Shown here piece after piece: positions 1-9,463 of a DNA stretch of 19,300 nucleotides. Positions within the stretch are counted from its first letter, which is position 1. Each line of letters starts with the position of its first letter. The position numbers were made by a program, and so were the translations under genes. This DNA is from Verrucomicrobiaceae bacterium (GTDB taxonomy: Bacteria > Verrucomicrobiota > Verrucomicrobiae > Verrucomicrobiales > Akkermansiaceae): assembly GCA_947372405.1 (NCBI GenBank), contig CANBTO010000029.1, positions 1-19,300 on the forward strand. Reading direction: 5' to 3'. The notes under the pieces were generated by a model. That model was given only the letters and a program-made list of their open reading frames with translations. It was not told where the DNA came from and did no database searches.

Positions 1-880
1 GGTGACTGTGTTTGAAAGCCAGATGATGCCCGGCGGGCTGCTGCTCTTCGGCATCCCGGCCTTCAAGCTGGAAAAGGAAATCGTGGAACGGCGCGTGAAC
101 ATTCTGCGCAATCAGGGAGTGGAGTTCAAAACCGGCGTGACGGTCGGCAGGGACATCACCCTGGCGCAGCTTCGGGCTGATTTTTCAGCGGTCTTTCTCG
201 GCATCGGCGCGTTGAAAGCCAAGCCGCTTGACGTGCCGGGCGCGGATTTGAAAGGCGTGCTTCAGGGGCTGCCGTTTCTCGCACAGAAAAACGCGCCCAT
301 CGCCCTCGGCCTGCCGCCGGTGGACGTTAGAGGCAAACGCGTCGTCGTGCTGGGCGGCGGTGACTCGGCGATGGACTGCCTGCGCACCGCTATCCGCTGT
401 GGCGCGGCGGACACCGTCTGCGCCTACCGCCGGGATCTGGAAAACATGCCTGGCTCGAAAAAAGAATACGCCAACGCCGTCGAGGAAGGCGCGCGGTTCA
501 TGTTTCTAACCAATCCTCTTTCACTCGAAGGCAATGCCAACGGCGAGGTGACCGCAGTCCATTGCGTCCGCATGGAGCTCGGCGAACCGGATGCCTCGGG
601 CAGGCGCAAACCACGCCCGGTGGCCGGCTCGGAATTCACTCTGCCGGCGGACCTGGTGCTCATCGCCTACGGTTTCGATCCCGTGCCGTTCCCGCCGGAA
701 AGCGATCTATCAGAAATCGAGGTGAACGACTGGGGAGCCACCAAAGTGGACGCCGAACAGCGGACCAACATCCCCGGTGTGTTCGCCGGCGGCGACGTGG
801 TGCGCGGGCCCAGCCTCGTCGTGCATGCCGTGCGGGACGGCCGCAAGGCCGCCGCCGGAATCCATCGCTATCTCGGGTGA
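1..880 (+). CDS. gltD: Glutamate synthase small subunit (GltD-like), 3' part
   Basis: This is the C-terminal part of an NAD(P)-linked flavin oxidoreductase of the GltD family, which passes electrons from NADPH to the large glutamate synthase subunit. About 292 residues are present. The family is usually 470-490 residues, so the N-terminal iron-sulfur domain and the first dinucleotide-binding glycines lie upstream of the window. The sequence opens inside the FAD domain (TVFES...PGG, then GIPAFKL). The second nucleotide-binding loop is VVVLGGGDSAMD at about residues 114-125. The family-typical C-terminal FAD motif GVFAGGDVVRGPSLVVHAV is at about 260-278. An in-frame GTG sits at position 2, but homology continues through it, so it is not the true start. 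The stop is TGA at 878-880. A gltB partner would be expected nearby but cannot be seen. Related NADPH oxidoreductases such as the PreT or NfnB type are possible alternatives. Confidence 0.85.
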   Translation, partial: VTVFESQMMPGGLLLFGIPAFKLEKEIVERRVNILRNQGVEFKTGVTVGRDITLAQLRADFSAVFLGIGALKAKPLDVPGADLKGVLQGLPFLAQKNAPIALGLPPVDVRGKRVVVLGGGDSAMDCLRTAIRCGAADTVCAYRRDLENMPGSKKEYANAVEEGARFMFLTNPLSLEGNANGEVTAVHCVRMELGEPDASGRRKPRPVAGSEFTLPADLVLIAYGFDPVPFPPESDLSEIEVNDWGATKVDAEQRTNIPGVFAGGDVVRGPSLVVHAVRDGRKAAAGIHRYLG

Positions 881-956
881 TGGGATGGAGCCGGAAGTTG
901 TGGTATTTTTCGCAACTCAAACTGGCGTGCTACGAAGAATGGCTGAACGTGAGCAT
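881..956. other. Short spacer between gltD and the mobile-element patch
   Basis: This stretch has no gene. It holds a weak inverted repeat around AGTTG ... CAACT near 896-918 with a T-run in the loop. It could be a poor terminator for gltD, but the stem is only five pairs and the T-run is not in the canonical downstream place. Confidence 0.25.
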
Positions 957-1060
957 CATGATGCCGGAGGCATCGCAGCCAGTAGCCGGTGGTTGAGCGA
1001 AGCGACACCACCGGATGGATGTCCCGCGTGATGTCCGCATCCCGGAGGGATGCCAGCCGG
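957..1060 (+). repeat. Composite REP end, copy A (left-end type)
   Basis: The order is outer palindrome GATGCC-GGA-GGCATC, spacer CCAGTAG, hairpin stem 986-993 paired with 1007-1014, then inner palindrome 1037-1053. It is nearly identical to copy C (1710-1811); the main differences are in the hairpin loop, where copy A reads GAGCGAAGCGAC. Confidence 0.85.
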
Positions 1061-1068
1061 GCGGGCGA

Positions 1069-1515
1069 TCAATCCAGATAGCGTTCGTCGTATTCGATGC
1101 TGGATTTCCTGAGGAACTCGACGAGTTCCTCACGGAAGGATTTTTTGCGATGATGTTCTTCCTGTCCGGCGATGTATTGCCTGACGGCGTTTTTTGATGA
1201 GGCGCTGACGGTGAAGGCGGCATAACCTTCCTGCCAAGCGAAATCCCGATTGCCCGGCTGATCCCGGATCCATGACGAGGAGGATTTTTTCAACTCCCGC
1301 ATGAAATCTGACAGACAATGAGTGGGCTTGAGTGATACCATGAGGTGCACATGATCCGCGACACCGCCCACGCCCTGCGGTTGGGCATCGAGTCCCCGCA
1401 CAACTCCTCCCATGTAATCATGGAGTTGGCCGCGCCATTCGCTGGCGAGTCGCGGCTCACGGTTCTTGGTGGCAAAGATGATGTGATAGAGCAGGCAGGT
1501 ATGGGTGGAAGACAT
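1069..1515 (-). CDS. REP-associated tyrosine transposase (RAYT, Y1_Tnp/IS200-like)
   Basis: This 148-residue single-strand DNA transposase belongs to the Y1/HUH family. It opens with THTCLLYHIIFATKNREP, typical of the IS200-like/RAYT group. The metal-binding HUH motif is DHVHLMV with histidines 55 and 57. The predicted catalytic tyrosine is Y114 in VRQYIAGQEEHH, followed by the conserved tail FL...I.YDERY. The frame stays open to a GTG at 1533, but the ATG at 1515 is preferred because homology begins there and the extension runs into the right-end repeat. No clear Shine-Dalgarno site precedes it. The flanking inverted REP ends are its likely substrate. The domain is full length with key residues intact, so it may be active. 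Mobilisation itself is inferred, since RAYTs are often domesticated, single-copy genes. Confidence 0.9.
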   Translation of the reverse strand: MSSTHTCLLYHIIFATKNREPRLASEWRGQLHDYMGGVVRGLDAQPQGVGGVADHVHLMVSLKPTHCLSDFMRELKKSSSSWIRDQPGNRDFAWQEGYAAFTVSASSKNAVRQYIAGQEEHHRKKSFREELVEFLRKSSIEYDERYLD

Positions 1516-1529
1516 GACGGCGCTGGCTG

Positions 1530-1634
1530 GCACCCTTGCCAGGGTGCGTGTTTCCTCTGGGTCTGGAATCCGGTGGTGTCACCCGCTGTGCGGGTTCAAC
1601 CACCGGCTACTGGCTTTCATGCCTCCGGCATGAT
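1530..1634 (-). repeat. Composite REP end, copy B (right-end type)
   Basis: It is inverted relative to copy A. It carries inner palindrome 1530-1547, hairpin stem 1570-1577 paired with 1599-1606, and an outer palindrome ATGCC-TCC-GGCAT near 1619-1631. Its loop differs from the other copies and holds an extra inner hairpin ACCCGC-TGT-GCGGGT (1581-1595). Confidence 0.85.
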
Positions 1635-1709
1635 CGGATGGCCAGTCGTAAAACGGAGTCTTTCATGCCATACGGCATGGGTCGTATGGAAAATCGCAAA
1701 TCCGGATCT

Positions 1710-1811
1710 CATGATGCCGGAGGCATCGCGGCCAGTAGCCGGTGGTTGAGAAGCGACACCACCGGATGGATGTCTCGCGTGATGTCCGCATCCCGGAGGG
1801 ATGCCAGCCGG
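1710..1811 (+). repeat. Composite REP end, copy C (left-end type)
   Basis: It has the same order and orientation as copy A, with inner palindrome GCATCCC-GGA-GGGATGC at 1788-1804. The central hairpin loop is shorter than in copy A (GAGAAGCGAC) and has lost three bases. Confidence 0.85.
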
Positions 1812-1825
1812 AGTGGCGTTTGCTA

Positions 1826-1923
1826 GCACCCTTGCCAGGGTGCGTGATTCCTCTGGGTTCGGCAATCCGGTGGTGTCGCTTTGCTCAACCACCGGCTACT
1901 GGCTTTCATGCCTCCGGCATGAT
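1826..1923 (-). repeat. Composite REP end, copy D (right-end type)
   Basis: It has the same order and orientation as copy B, with inner palindrome 1826-1843, the CCGGTGGT/ACCACCGG hairpin at about 1868-1896, and the outer palindrome near 1908-1920. Its hairpin loop resembles copy A rather than copy B. Confidence 0.85.
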
Positions 1924-2001
1924 GGGATGGATTTTCAATTCGTGAATTCCATTATGCTGCTTGCGAGGGCTGTCCGGATCTGTAGCATTTTCAATAAATC
2001 A

Positions 2002-2745
2002 ATGAACTGTTATATCGGGAAGATGAGGATGGCACTCGTGATGTTTGCCATTTCCGCGGTTGCCGCCAAAGCGGATGTCATTCCGGTGCCCGGATCGGAT
2101 TCGCCCGATGGGAAGTTGTGTGCGGTGATGGATGTGGACCGCGATCCGACGATCATTCCTGAGGGGCAAGGAGGCGATGATCCGAGGATTGAGATTACTG
2201 ACAAGAAGACCCGGAGAATCCTGATCTCAATCGGGTATTTTGGCACGGTTGGCGATGATGAAAGACCGCTTCGTGAGCACGTGCACGTGACGTGGCGACA
2301 GGACTCCCGCGCGTTTGGCGTCGCGATTGATGATCGCCACTTTACCAGTTCGGAAGTCTATGTTCTGAACAAGAATGCGAAGTTTGTATCCGTCGATTTC
2401 CCGGATTACAAGACGATGACGGGCTTCCCCGAACCCACCGGAGATTGCGGAAAGAGCGAAGGGTTTACAGTCGAAGGCTGGGATTCCAAGGGACGGCTGA
2501 TTTATGGCATTTTCTATTCCGCAGGGCCCTTGTTCACGGGTAAAGATCCGTTGATCCACCGGGTTTTCCTGAAAGTTTCAGCGACGAAAATGGTGGTGGA
2601 GAAAGTGGAGCATGAGCAGGGACATTGGTGTCGCGGCGATTGGATTGCCGAAGAAAAGACCGCGCCGGCTCATGCCAGGAAGCGGAAGCCAATTCATGCA
2701 GACAGGGATGGCAAGGCGTCGAAAGCAGCGGCACCATCCCACTAA
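2002..2745 (+). CDS. Exported protein of unknown function
   Basis: This is a predicted secreted or periplasmic protein of 247 residues that I do not recognise. The ATG at 2002 gives MNCYIGKMRMALVMFAISAVAAKA, a short basic region and hydrophobic core ending in a plausible signal-peptidase site. ATG 2023 (MRMALV) is an alternative. The frame is open upstream to 1801, but that part translates repeat copy D and is not credible. The body alternates short beta-like stretches (RRILISIGYFG, SEVYVLNKNAKFVSVDF, GRLIYGIFYSAG), compatible with a beta-rich or partial propeller fold. The C-terminus is lysine- and alanine-rich and looks disordered. Base composition is lower than in the neighbours: about 52-53% GC in the lines 2161-2280, against about 67% at 16561-16620. 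This and the adjacent mobile element suggest, but do not prove, later acquisition. Confidence 0.65.
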   Translation: MNCYIGKMRMALVMFAISAVAAKADVIPVPGSDSPDGKLCAVMDVDRDPTIIPEGQGGDDPRIEITDKKTRRILISIGYFGTVGDDERPLREHVHVTWRQDSRAFGVAIDDRHFTSSEVYVLNKNAKFVSVDFPDYKTMTGFPEPTGDCGKSEGFTVEGWDSKGRLIYGIFYSAGPLFTGKDPLIHRVFLKVSATKMVVEKVEHEQGHWCRGDWIAEEKTAPAHARKRKPIHADRDGKASKAAAPSH

Positions 2746-2768
2746 CATCTCCGCCGGCCAAACATGTC

Positions 2769-5444
<2,676 letters not shown>

Positions 5445-5622
5445 GGGCAGACACTTCTAAGCAGGAACCGTGCGGAGGGAACGCAAAAAGCGTCGACACG
5501 CTGGCGGGCTGTTGGAAACCAATGCCTTGGCCGGATCTTCCATGAGTGCAGGTCGCCACGGGTTCCCGCATTCCGCAGACGTGATTTGCCAGACGCCGAT
5601 TTCCGGTTAGAGTCGGTGGATC
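5445..5622. promoter_or_regulatory. Divergent intergenic region
   Basis: These 178 bases separate two divergent start codons, so both promoters should lie here. I cannot identify convincing -35/-10 pairs. GGTGGA just before the ATG at 5623 may serve as a weak ribosome binding site. A CTAAC-type motif lies at 5605-5610 (minus strand). Confidence 0.35.
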
Positions 5623-6207
5623 ATGTCCACAACCCCACGCATCCTCGTTTTCGGCGGCAGTCTGCGCCGCGATTCGTATAACCAGAAACTCGCCGCCATC
5701 GCTGCGGACGGTGCCCGCGAGGCAGGCGCGAAAGTCACGCTCATCGCCTTGCGGGATTTCCCGCTGCCATTGTTTGATCAGGATTTGGAAGAGGCGTCCG
5801 GCAAACCCGAAGCCGCGGTCCGGCTCAAGGCTCTGTTCCGTGAGCACGACGGCCTGATCATCGCCTCACCGGAATACAACAGTTCCATCAGCGCCGCGTT
5901 GAAGAATGCCGTCGACTGGGTTTCACGCGCGGACAGCGAGGACGAACCAATGGTTTCCGCGCTGACCGGCAAGTCCGCGGCCTTGTGCGCGGCCTCGCCC
6001 GGCGCGCTGGGCGGCCTGCGTGGTCTGGTGCACCTGCGCTCGATTCTCGGCAACATCGGCATCACCGTGCTGCCGGACCAACTCACGCTCAGCAAGGCTT
6101 ACGAGGCATTCCGCGAAGACGGCTCGCTCATCGACGAGAAACAACAGGCACGCGTCAAGGCATTGGGCGCGACGCTTGCCCGCCATCTTGGCAAGCTGCT
6201 CTCGTGA
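5623..6207 (+). CDS. NADPH-dependent FMN reductase (flavodoxin-like)
   Basis: This 194-residue flavoprotein of the NADPH-dependent FMN reductase family (chromate/quinone/azo reductase type) transfers electrons from NAD(P)H through bound FMN to quinones or similar acceptors in the cytoplasm. The FMN phosphate loop is GSLRRDSYN (about 12-20). The flavin-ring segment is SPEYNSSISAALKNAVDW (about 82-99). A glycine-rich stretch, ASPGALGGLRG, follows. Length and order match the family. The start ATG has GGTGGA four to five bases upstream. It is followed closely by a hairpin and by the repeat-protein gene. The physiological electron acceptor cannot be told from sequence. Confidence 0.9.
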   Translation: MSTTPRILVFGGSLRRDSYNQKLAAIAADGAREAGAKVTLIALRDFPLPLFDQDLEEASGKPEAAVRLKALFREHDGLIIASPEYNSSISAALKNAVDWVSRADSEDEPMVSALTGKSAALCAASPGALGGLRGLVHLRSILGNIGITVLPDQLTLSKAYEAFREDGSLIDEKQQARVKALGATLARHLGKLLS

Positions 6208-6214
6208 TGCGGGA

Positions 6215-6228
6215 TGGAGTTCGCTCCA
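6215..6228 (+). terminator. TGGAG-TTCG-CTCCA hairpin
   Basis: A perfect five-pair stem closes a TTCG tetraloop eight bases after the reductase stop codon. There is no T-tract, so intrinsic termination is doubtful; it may instead stabilise the transcript end. Confidence 0.35.
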
Positions 6229-6309
6229 AACATGTGGCGGTGGTTTCCCGGGTCATTTGAATTGACCGATACACGGGCTGTGGATCGGGCGTATGGATCG
6301 GTAACGCTC

Positions 6310-7575
6310 ATGAAAACACGCAATCTCCTCATCACGCATGGCGCGGTCTTTGTCTGCGGTGGTCTTGTCGCCTTCATCGCCATCCATCCAAAAGCCGGAA
6401 TGAATGGCGCGGCTGCGGACGCATCAACGGTCGCCCGCGGGTCATCGGCACATGCGGATTTCGAGCAGGGCGCGGACACGCGTTCTTCGTCCCAGCGTGA
6501 TCGTCACGAAAAGCCGCCCGCTGCCAAAGCAGGGGAAACCCCATCCCGCCGCCTTGAGGATATTGTCCGGATTGCCGATCCATTGGAGCGCCAGGCCCGC
6601 TTGCTGGAGTTGATCGACCGCCTCGGTCCTGCGGAGTTTGCGGCGGTGGCGGAGAAATACCACGACACGAACCACTTCGCGGATTCGCGCGGTGATTATG
6701 ACATCATCCTGCGCGGCTGGGCCAAGGCCGACCCGCTGGGTGCGCTTGATTACACCTCCAAACAAAAAGACAACGGCAACTCGATGGCCGTGTTGCTTTC
6801 CTCATGGGCCGGAAACGATGCCGCAGCGGCAGAGCGCTGGGCGCTGGAACACCATGAAGGGAAAGGGCCGAATCCCTATCTGGCGGCGGTCATCAGCGGA
6901 CTTGCCGCGTATGACATCGCGCACGCCTCCGAGCTTGCCGCATCCATGCCCGCGAGCCGCGAACGCTCGGACGCCGTGGATGCCATCACCCGCGCTCTCT
7001 TCATGCAGGGGGCGGATACGGCGATGGCTTATCCGGCAACCATCCAGGATCCGGCACTCCGTGAGGGATTCATCGAATCCGTGGCCAACCGCCTTGCCAA
7101 AAAGGATGCCGGGCAGGCCGCCACCTGGCTCGCCTCCCTGTCGGATACGGACGCCCAGATGCACAGCGCCCGTCGCGTGGGCGAGGCGTTGGCGAAACAG
7201 GACTCCGGCCAGGCTGCGGATTGGGTGCGCAAGCTCAGTCCCGAAGCGCAGGCCGAAGCCGCGCGCGGCGTCCTCGTTCCCATGTCCAGCAAGGACATTC
7301 CCGGCACCGCCCAGTGGGTTTCCACCCTCAACGGTATTCCAAACTACGACAGCGTGGTGGAGGAATTCGTCTGGAGCTGCGATTACCGGTCCCCCGAGCA
7401 ATCCGCCGCATGGATCCAAGGCATCTCCGATCCCGAGCAGCGCAACAAATTGTATTTCCGCATGCTCGGCGAGTGGGCGAAACGCGACGCCGACGCCGTG
7501 CGGAACTGGGTGGCCAACAACAACGTGCCACCCAAAGTGGCCAACCGATTCAACCCCCAGCCGGTGGTGCATTGA
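6310..7575 (+). CDS. Membrane-anchored W-rich tandem-repeat protein
   Basis: This 421-residue protein has no assigned function but is of a type common in Verrucomicrobia. MKTRNLLITHGAVFVCGGLVAFIAIHP forms one N-terminal membrane segment (about residues 6-24). It is followed by a low-complexity linker and then helical repeats of roughly 35-40 residues. Each repeat has a core like W-A-x-x-D-A-x-A-A-x-x-W-A. Examples are LSSWAGNDAAAAERWALEH, DAGQAATWLASL, DSGQAADWVRKL, SPEQSAAWIQGI and GEWAKRDADAVRNWVAN. The layout suggests an alpha-solenoid or TPR/HEAT-like scaffold facing the periplasm. The frame is open from 6214, but that extension would cover the hairpin after the reductase gene, so ATG 6310 is chosen. 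It converges on the alkC-like gene with 26 bases between. It contains no CTAACA motif. Confidence 0.75.
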   Translation: MKTRNLLITHGAVFVCGGLVAFIAIHPKAGMNGAAADASTVARGSSAHADFEQGADTRSSSQRDRHEKPPAAKAGETPSRRLEDIVRIADPLERQARLLELIDRLGPAEFAAVAEKYHDTNHFADSRGDYDIILRGWAKADPLGALDYTSKQKDNGNSMAVLLSSWAGNDAAAAERWALEHHEGKGPNPYLAAVISGLAAYDIAHASELAASMPASRERSDAVDAITRALFMQGADTAMAYPATIQDPALREGFIESVANRLAKKDAGQAATWLASLSDTDAQMHSARRVGEALAKQDSGQAADWVRKLSPEAQAEAARGVLVPMSSKDIPGTAQWVSTLNGIPNYDSVVEEFVWSCDYRSPEQSAAWIQGISDPEQRNKLYFRMLGEWAKRDADAVRNWVANNNVPPKVANRFNPQPVVH

Positions 7576-7586
7576 TTCCGCCGCAG

Positions 7587-7598
7587 CGCGTAATCGCG
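7587..7598. terminator. Weak bidirectional hairpin CGCG-TAAT-CGCG
   Basis: A four-pair palindrome with a TAAT loop sits in the 26-base gap between two convergent stop codons. Its position fits a shared terminator, but it is short and lacks a clear T-run. Confidence 0.3.
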
Positions 7599-7601
7599 TT
7601 G

Positions 7602-8711
7602 TTAGATTTTCAGGACGAACTCCAGCGGAGGAAACGTCCTGCCGTTCAAACGCGGCTCGAAGCCGTGGACGCCGGAATGATAGACTCGGGTGGTGACCGG
7701 CTTGAACGAGTGGCTGCCGGTGATTTCCCAGCACTCACCCGCGGCAAGTTCCCTTGTGCGGCCTTTGAAAACCTTCGGGCTGAGCGTGCCGTTGGCTTTG
7801 CGGTGGTGGATGGCGTAATCGAACATCACTCTGAGCGGACGCTTCGACGCGTTACGGATGGCGAGACGGTATTCAAGCCGACCGCCGAGTTTCACGGTAT
7901 TCTTTGTTAGAACGAATGCTACCAGCTCGAGCGCCCTGGCGGAGCCGAAACCATGGAGTTCGAGCGCGCCGGGGTGGCCCGCCTTGAGCAGGGTGCGGCA
8001 GGCGTGGCGCGAGAGTTTCACCAAGCGCGCGTCGTCGGGCGATTCGCCGCGCCAGCGGGCGAGCGTCCCGATCACCAGCGCGGGACGGTGTTTGCTGAAA
8101 TCGTTGAGATGGTTCGAGACGGACAAGCGCACGTAGTCGCTGGGATCGCGGTGGAGTTTTTCCAGCAGCGCGAGCGTGGGATGAGGCGGTTCCAGCAATT
8201 CGGTTAGATTGCCGCCCCACGGCAGCAGCGGCCGGCTGCCTTCGGAGACGAGCCGGCGCACATGCTCGTCCGGGTGCGCGCACCACGCCAGCAGTTGCGC
8301 CAGCGTGCGATCGCGATGACGCCGCAGAAACGGCCGGATGGCGAACTCACCGGTGAAACATTTCGTCATCTCACACAAGGCCGACATCGCCACATCGAAG
8401 TGATCCAGCCCCCTGCGCGCGACGATTTCCGTTAGAGGCCAGACCAGGAACCCGCGCAGGCCGCGGCTGTCGTTTTCATCGGCGGCCAGCGTCCGGACCA
8501 GGATGGGAAACATCACCGGCGGCTGCGCGGGCAGTCCCGCCTCGATGCGGTCCGCGATGAGATGCATGCGTTGTTTCAGCTCCAGCGGTTCCAGCGCCTC
8601 CTCGAGCCCCTTGTTGAACCGTGGGATGGAGAACCCCGGATGCGCCCGCTTCAGGCACACCGCGATGCGGCCGGCATTCTGATAGGAAAAGGCGTTCTTG
8701 AAAGGTTCCAT
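7602..8711 (-). CDS. alkC: DNA alkylation repair glycosylase, AlkC-like with Ig-like tail
   Basis: This 369-residue HEAT-repeat DNA glycosylase should excise alkylated bases such as 3-methyladenine. The helical part (about 1-260) includes the family signatures GEFAIRPFL (about 121-129) and VSEGSRPLLPWG (about 155-166). Paired helices such as YVRLSVSNHLNDFSKHRP (about 193-210) follow. The last 100 residues (AFVLTKNTVKLGGRLEYRLAIRN ... FDYAIHHRKANG ... SPKVFKGRTREL) match the C-terminal immunoglobulin-like domain of the long AlkC form, which AlkD lacks. It is the last gene of a four-gene operon and starts only four bases after the preceding stop. The stop TAA lies inside a CTAACA motif. The split between AlkC and AlkD is judged from the Ig-like tail. 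Confidence 0.85.
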   Translation of the reverse strand: MEPFKNAFSYQNAGRIAVCLKRAHPGFSIPRFNKGLEEALEPLELKQRMHLIADRIEAGLPAQPPVMFPILVRTLAADENDSRGLRGFLVWPLTEIVARRGLDHFDVAMSALCEMTKCFTGEFAIRPFLRRHRDRTLAQLLAWCAHPDEHVRRLVSEGSRPLLPWGGNLTELLEPPHPTLALLEKLHRDPSDYVRLSVSNHLNDFSKHRPALVIGTLARWRGESPDDARLVKLSRHACRTLLKAGHPGALELHGFGSARALELVAFVLTKNTVKLGGRLEYRLAIRNASKRPLRVMFDYAIHHRKANGTLSPKVFKGRTRELAAGECWEITGSHSFKPVTTRVYHSGVHGFEPRLNGRTFPPLEFVLKI

Positions 8712-8715
8712 CGGG

Positions 8716-9447
8716 TCAGGCGGGAGTCAGGGGTGGCGGCGCGTCCCGGAGCTTCGGGCTGGCCGGAGCCGCGGCTCCGCCACGGCTGAGATAAATCTGA
8801 TAGAGCTGCTTCTGGATGTGGTGGTGGCTGAACATCAACACCGGGAGGGCGAAAAGGCCGCCGATGTAGCAGGTGATAACCATGAGAATCATCATGCACA
8901 GGCCGAGACCGAGCATGAACACCATCGAAGCCAGCAGTTCCTTCCACATCCGCGTGAGGAAGTCCCTCGCGAATCCGAAATCGAAGGACGACTTGAAATC
9001 CTGGGTGATCGTCGCCCGCAATACCAGCGGAGTGACGAGCACCTGATAGAAAAGCATCAGCAGGACCTGCAGCAGGAAGACCGCCATGATCACCACAACA
9101 GCGATCGTTCCCTGCCCATGACCGTGCCCCGAATCCATAACTCCGGCCACGATGATGAGCGGCACGGCGATGACCATCAGCAGGGCGACCAGCACCAACG
9201 AACATACCAGATTGACCAGGAACGGCCATAGGCCGCGTTCGAGATACTTGACGAAGCGGTCGAAATCGAACGGAGGAAATGCCGACGGATCGCTCCAGAA
9301 CTCGCGCCCCCAGAACCCGGTGACCAGCCAGCCTGTTAGAACGATTGGTCCAACGATCGGGATGAGGATGGAGACGGCACCCAGCAGAAGATTCATCTTC
9401 CAGGACGGACACTTGAAGAAGTCGCTGACGGAGGCGTTGTAGTTCAT
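8716..9447 (-). CDS. DUF4013-like integral membrane protein
   Basis: This 243-residue polytopic membrane protein has hydrophobic segments at about 18-45, 75-103, 113-145 and 170-208. Two longer ones may each cross twice. A conserved-looking patch FPPFDFDRFVKYLERGLWPFLVNL (about 57-80) resembles the region defining DUF4013 proteins. The loop at 105-113 (DSGHGHGQG) is His/Gly-rich. The C-terminus is Ala/Pro-rich and probably disordered. The function is unknown. It is third in the operon, 16 bases after trmL and four before the alkC-like gene. The family call is by pattern only. Confidence 0.7.
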   Translation of the reverse strand: MNYNASVSDFFKCPSWKMNLLLGAVSILIPIVGPIVLTGWLVTGFWGREFWSDPSAFPPFDFDRFVKYLERGLWPFLVNLVCSLVLVALLMVIAVPLIIVAGVMDSGHGHGQGTIAVVVIMAVFLLQVLLMLFYQVLVTPLVLRATITQDFKSSFDFGFARDFLTRMWKELLASMVFMLGLGLCMMILMVITCYIGGLFALPVLMFSHHHIQKQLYQIYLSRGGAAAPASPKLRDAPPPLTPA

Positions 9448-9463
9448 GGCTTGTGGCGTTGAT

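Larger units (their letters stand above)
957..1634 (-). mobile_element. Complete RAYT/REP transposon unit with inverted composite ends
   Basis: Two composite ends in opposite orientation (957-1060 and 1530-1634) bracket a single Y1-type transposase read on the minus strand. Seen from outside inward, both ends carry an outer palindrome (ATGCC-GGA-GGCAT), the shared spacer CCAGTAG, and a larger hairpin with stem CCGGTGGT/ACCACCGG. The innermost palindromes differ. The left end has GCATCCC-GGA-GGGATGC (1037-1053) and the right end has GCACCCT-TGCC-AGGGTGC (1530-1547). REP-associated tyrosine transposases are known to recognise such hairpin ends. A neighbouring 214 bp copy (1710-1923) has the same two ends and no gene. 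No target-site duplication is evident, as expected for HUH elements. Confidence 0.8.
1710..1923. mobile_element. MITE-like, transposase-less derivative of the RAYT unit
   Basis: Copies C and D form the same left-end/right-end inverted pair that surrounds the transposase. Here only 21 bases (1805-1825) separate the two inner palindromes, against 476 in the full unit. The junction begins with CAGCCGG, as on the left side of the full unit. It ends with GGCGTTTGCT, matching GGCGCTGGCT on the right side. This points to internal deletion of the gene. Such elements could be moved in trans by the adjacent transposase. Confidence 0.75.
1516..2001. other. Gene-free stretch filled with REP ends
   Basis: Nearly 500 bases separate the transposase start from the next gene. 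They hold repeat copies B, C and D and, between B and C, a lone palindrome CATGCC-ATAC-GGCATG (1664-1679) preceded by CTTTCATGCC-like sequence, as in the outer ends of B and D. No protein-coding pattern is visible. The reading frame that is open from 1801 passes straight through copy D. Confidence 0.7.

Noticed and set aside
957..1923. CRISPR-like array of repeats
   Set aside because: The repeats are four long composite ends in alternating orientation with unequal spacing, flanking a Y1 transposase. There are no regularly sized spacers and no cas genes.
1801..2001. N-terminal extension of the exported protein
   Set aside because: The frame is open but translates REP copy D. The signal peptide starts at 2002 or 2023.
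5586..5612. Possible promoter TTGCCA ... TTAGAG before the reductase
   Set aside because: Spacing is 15 bases, the -10 is poor, and the TTAG part is explained by the dispersed CTAAC word.
6638..7696. Long plus-strand frame (352 codons), and a minus-strand frame (310 codons) at 6802-7734
   Set aside because: Both are shadows of the W-rich repeat protein. Their Arg/Pro-rich or His/Gly-rich compositions are typical of out-of-frame translation.
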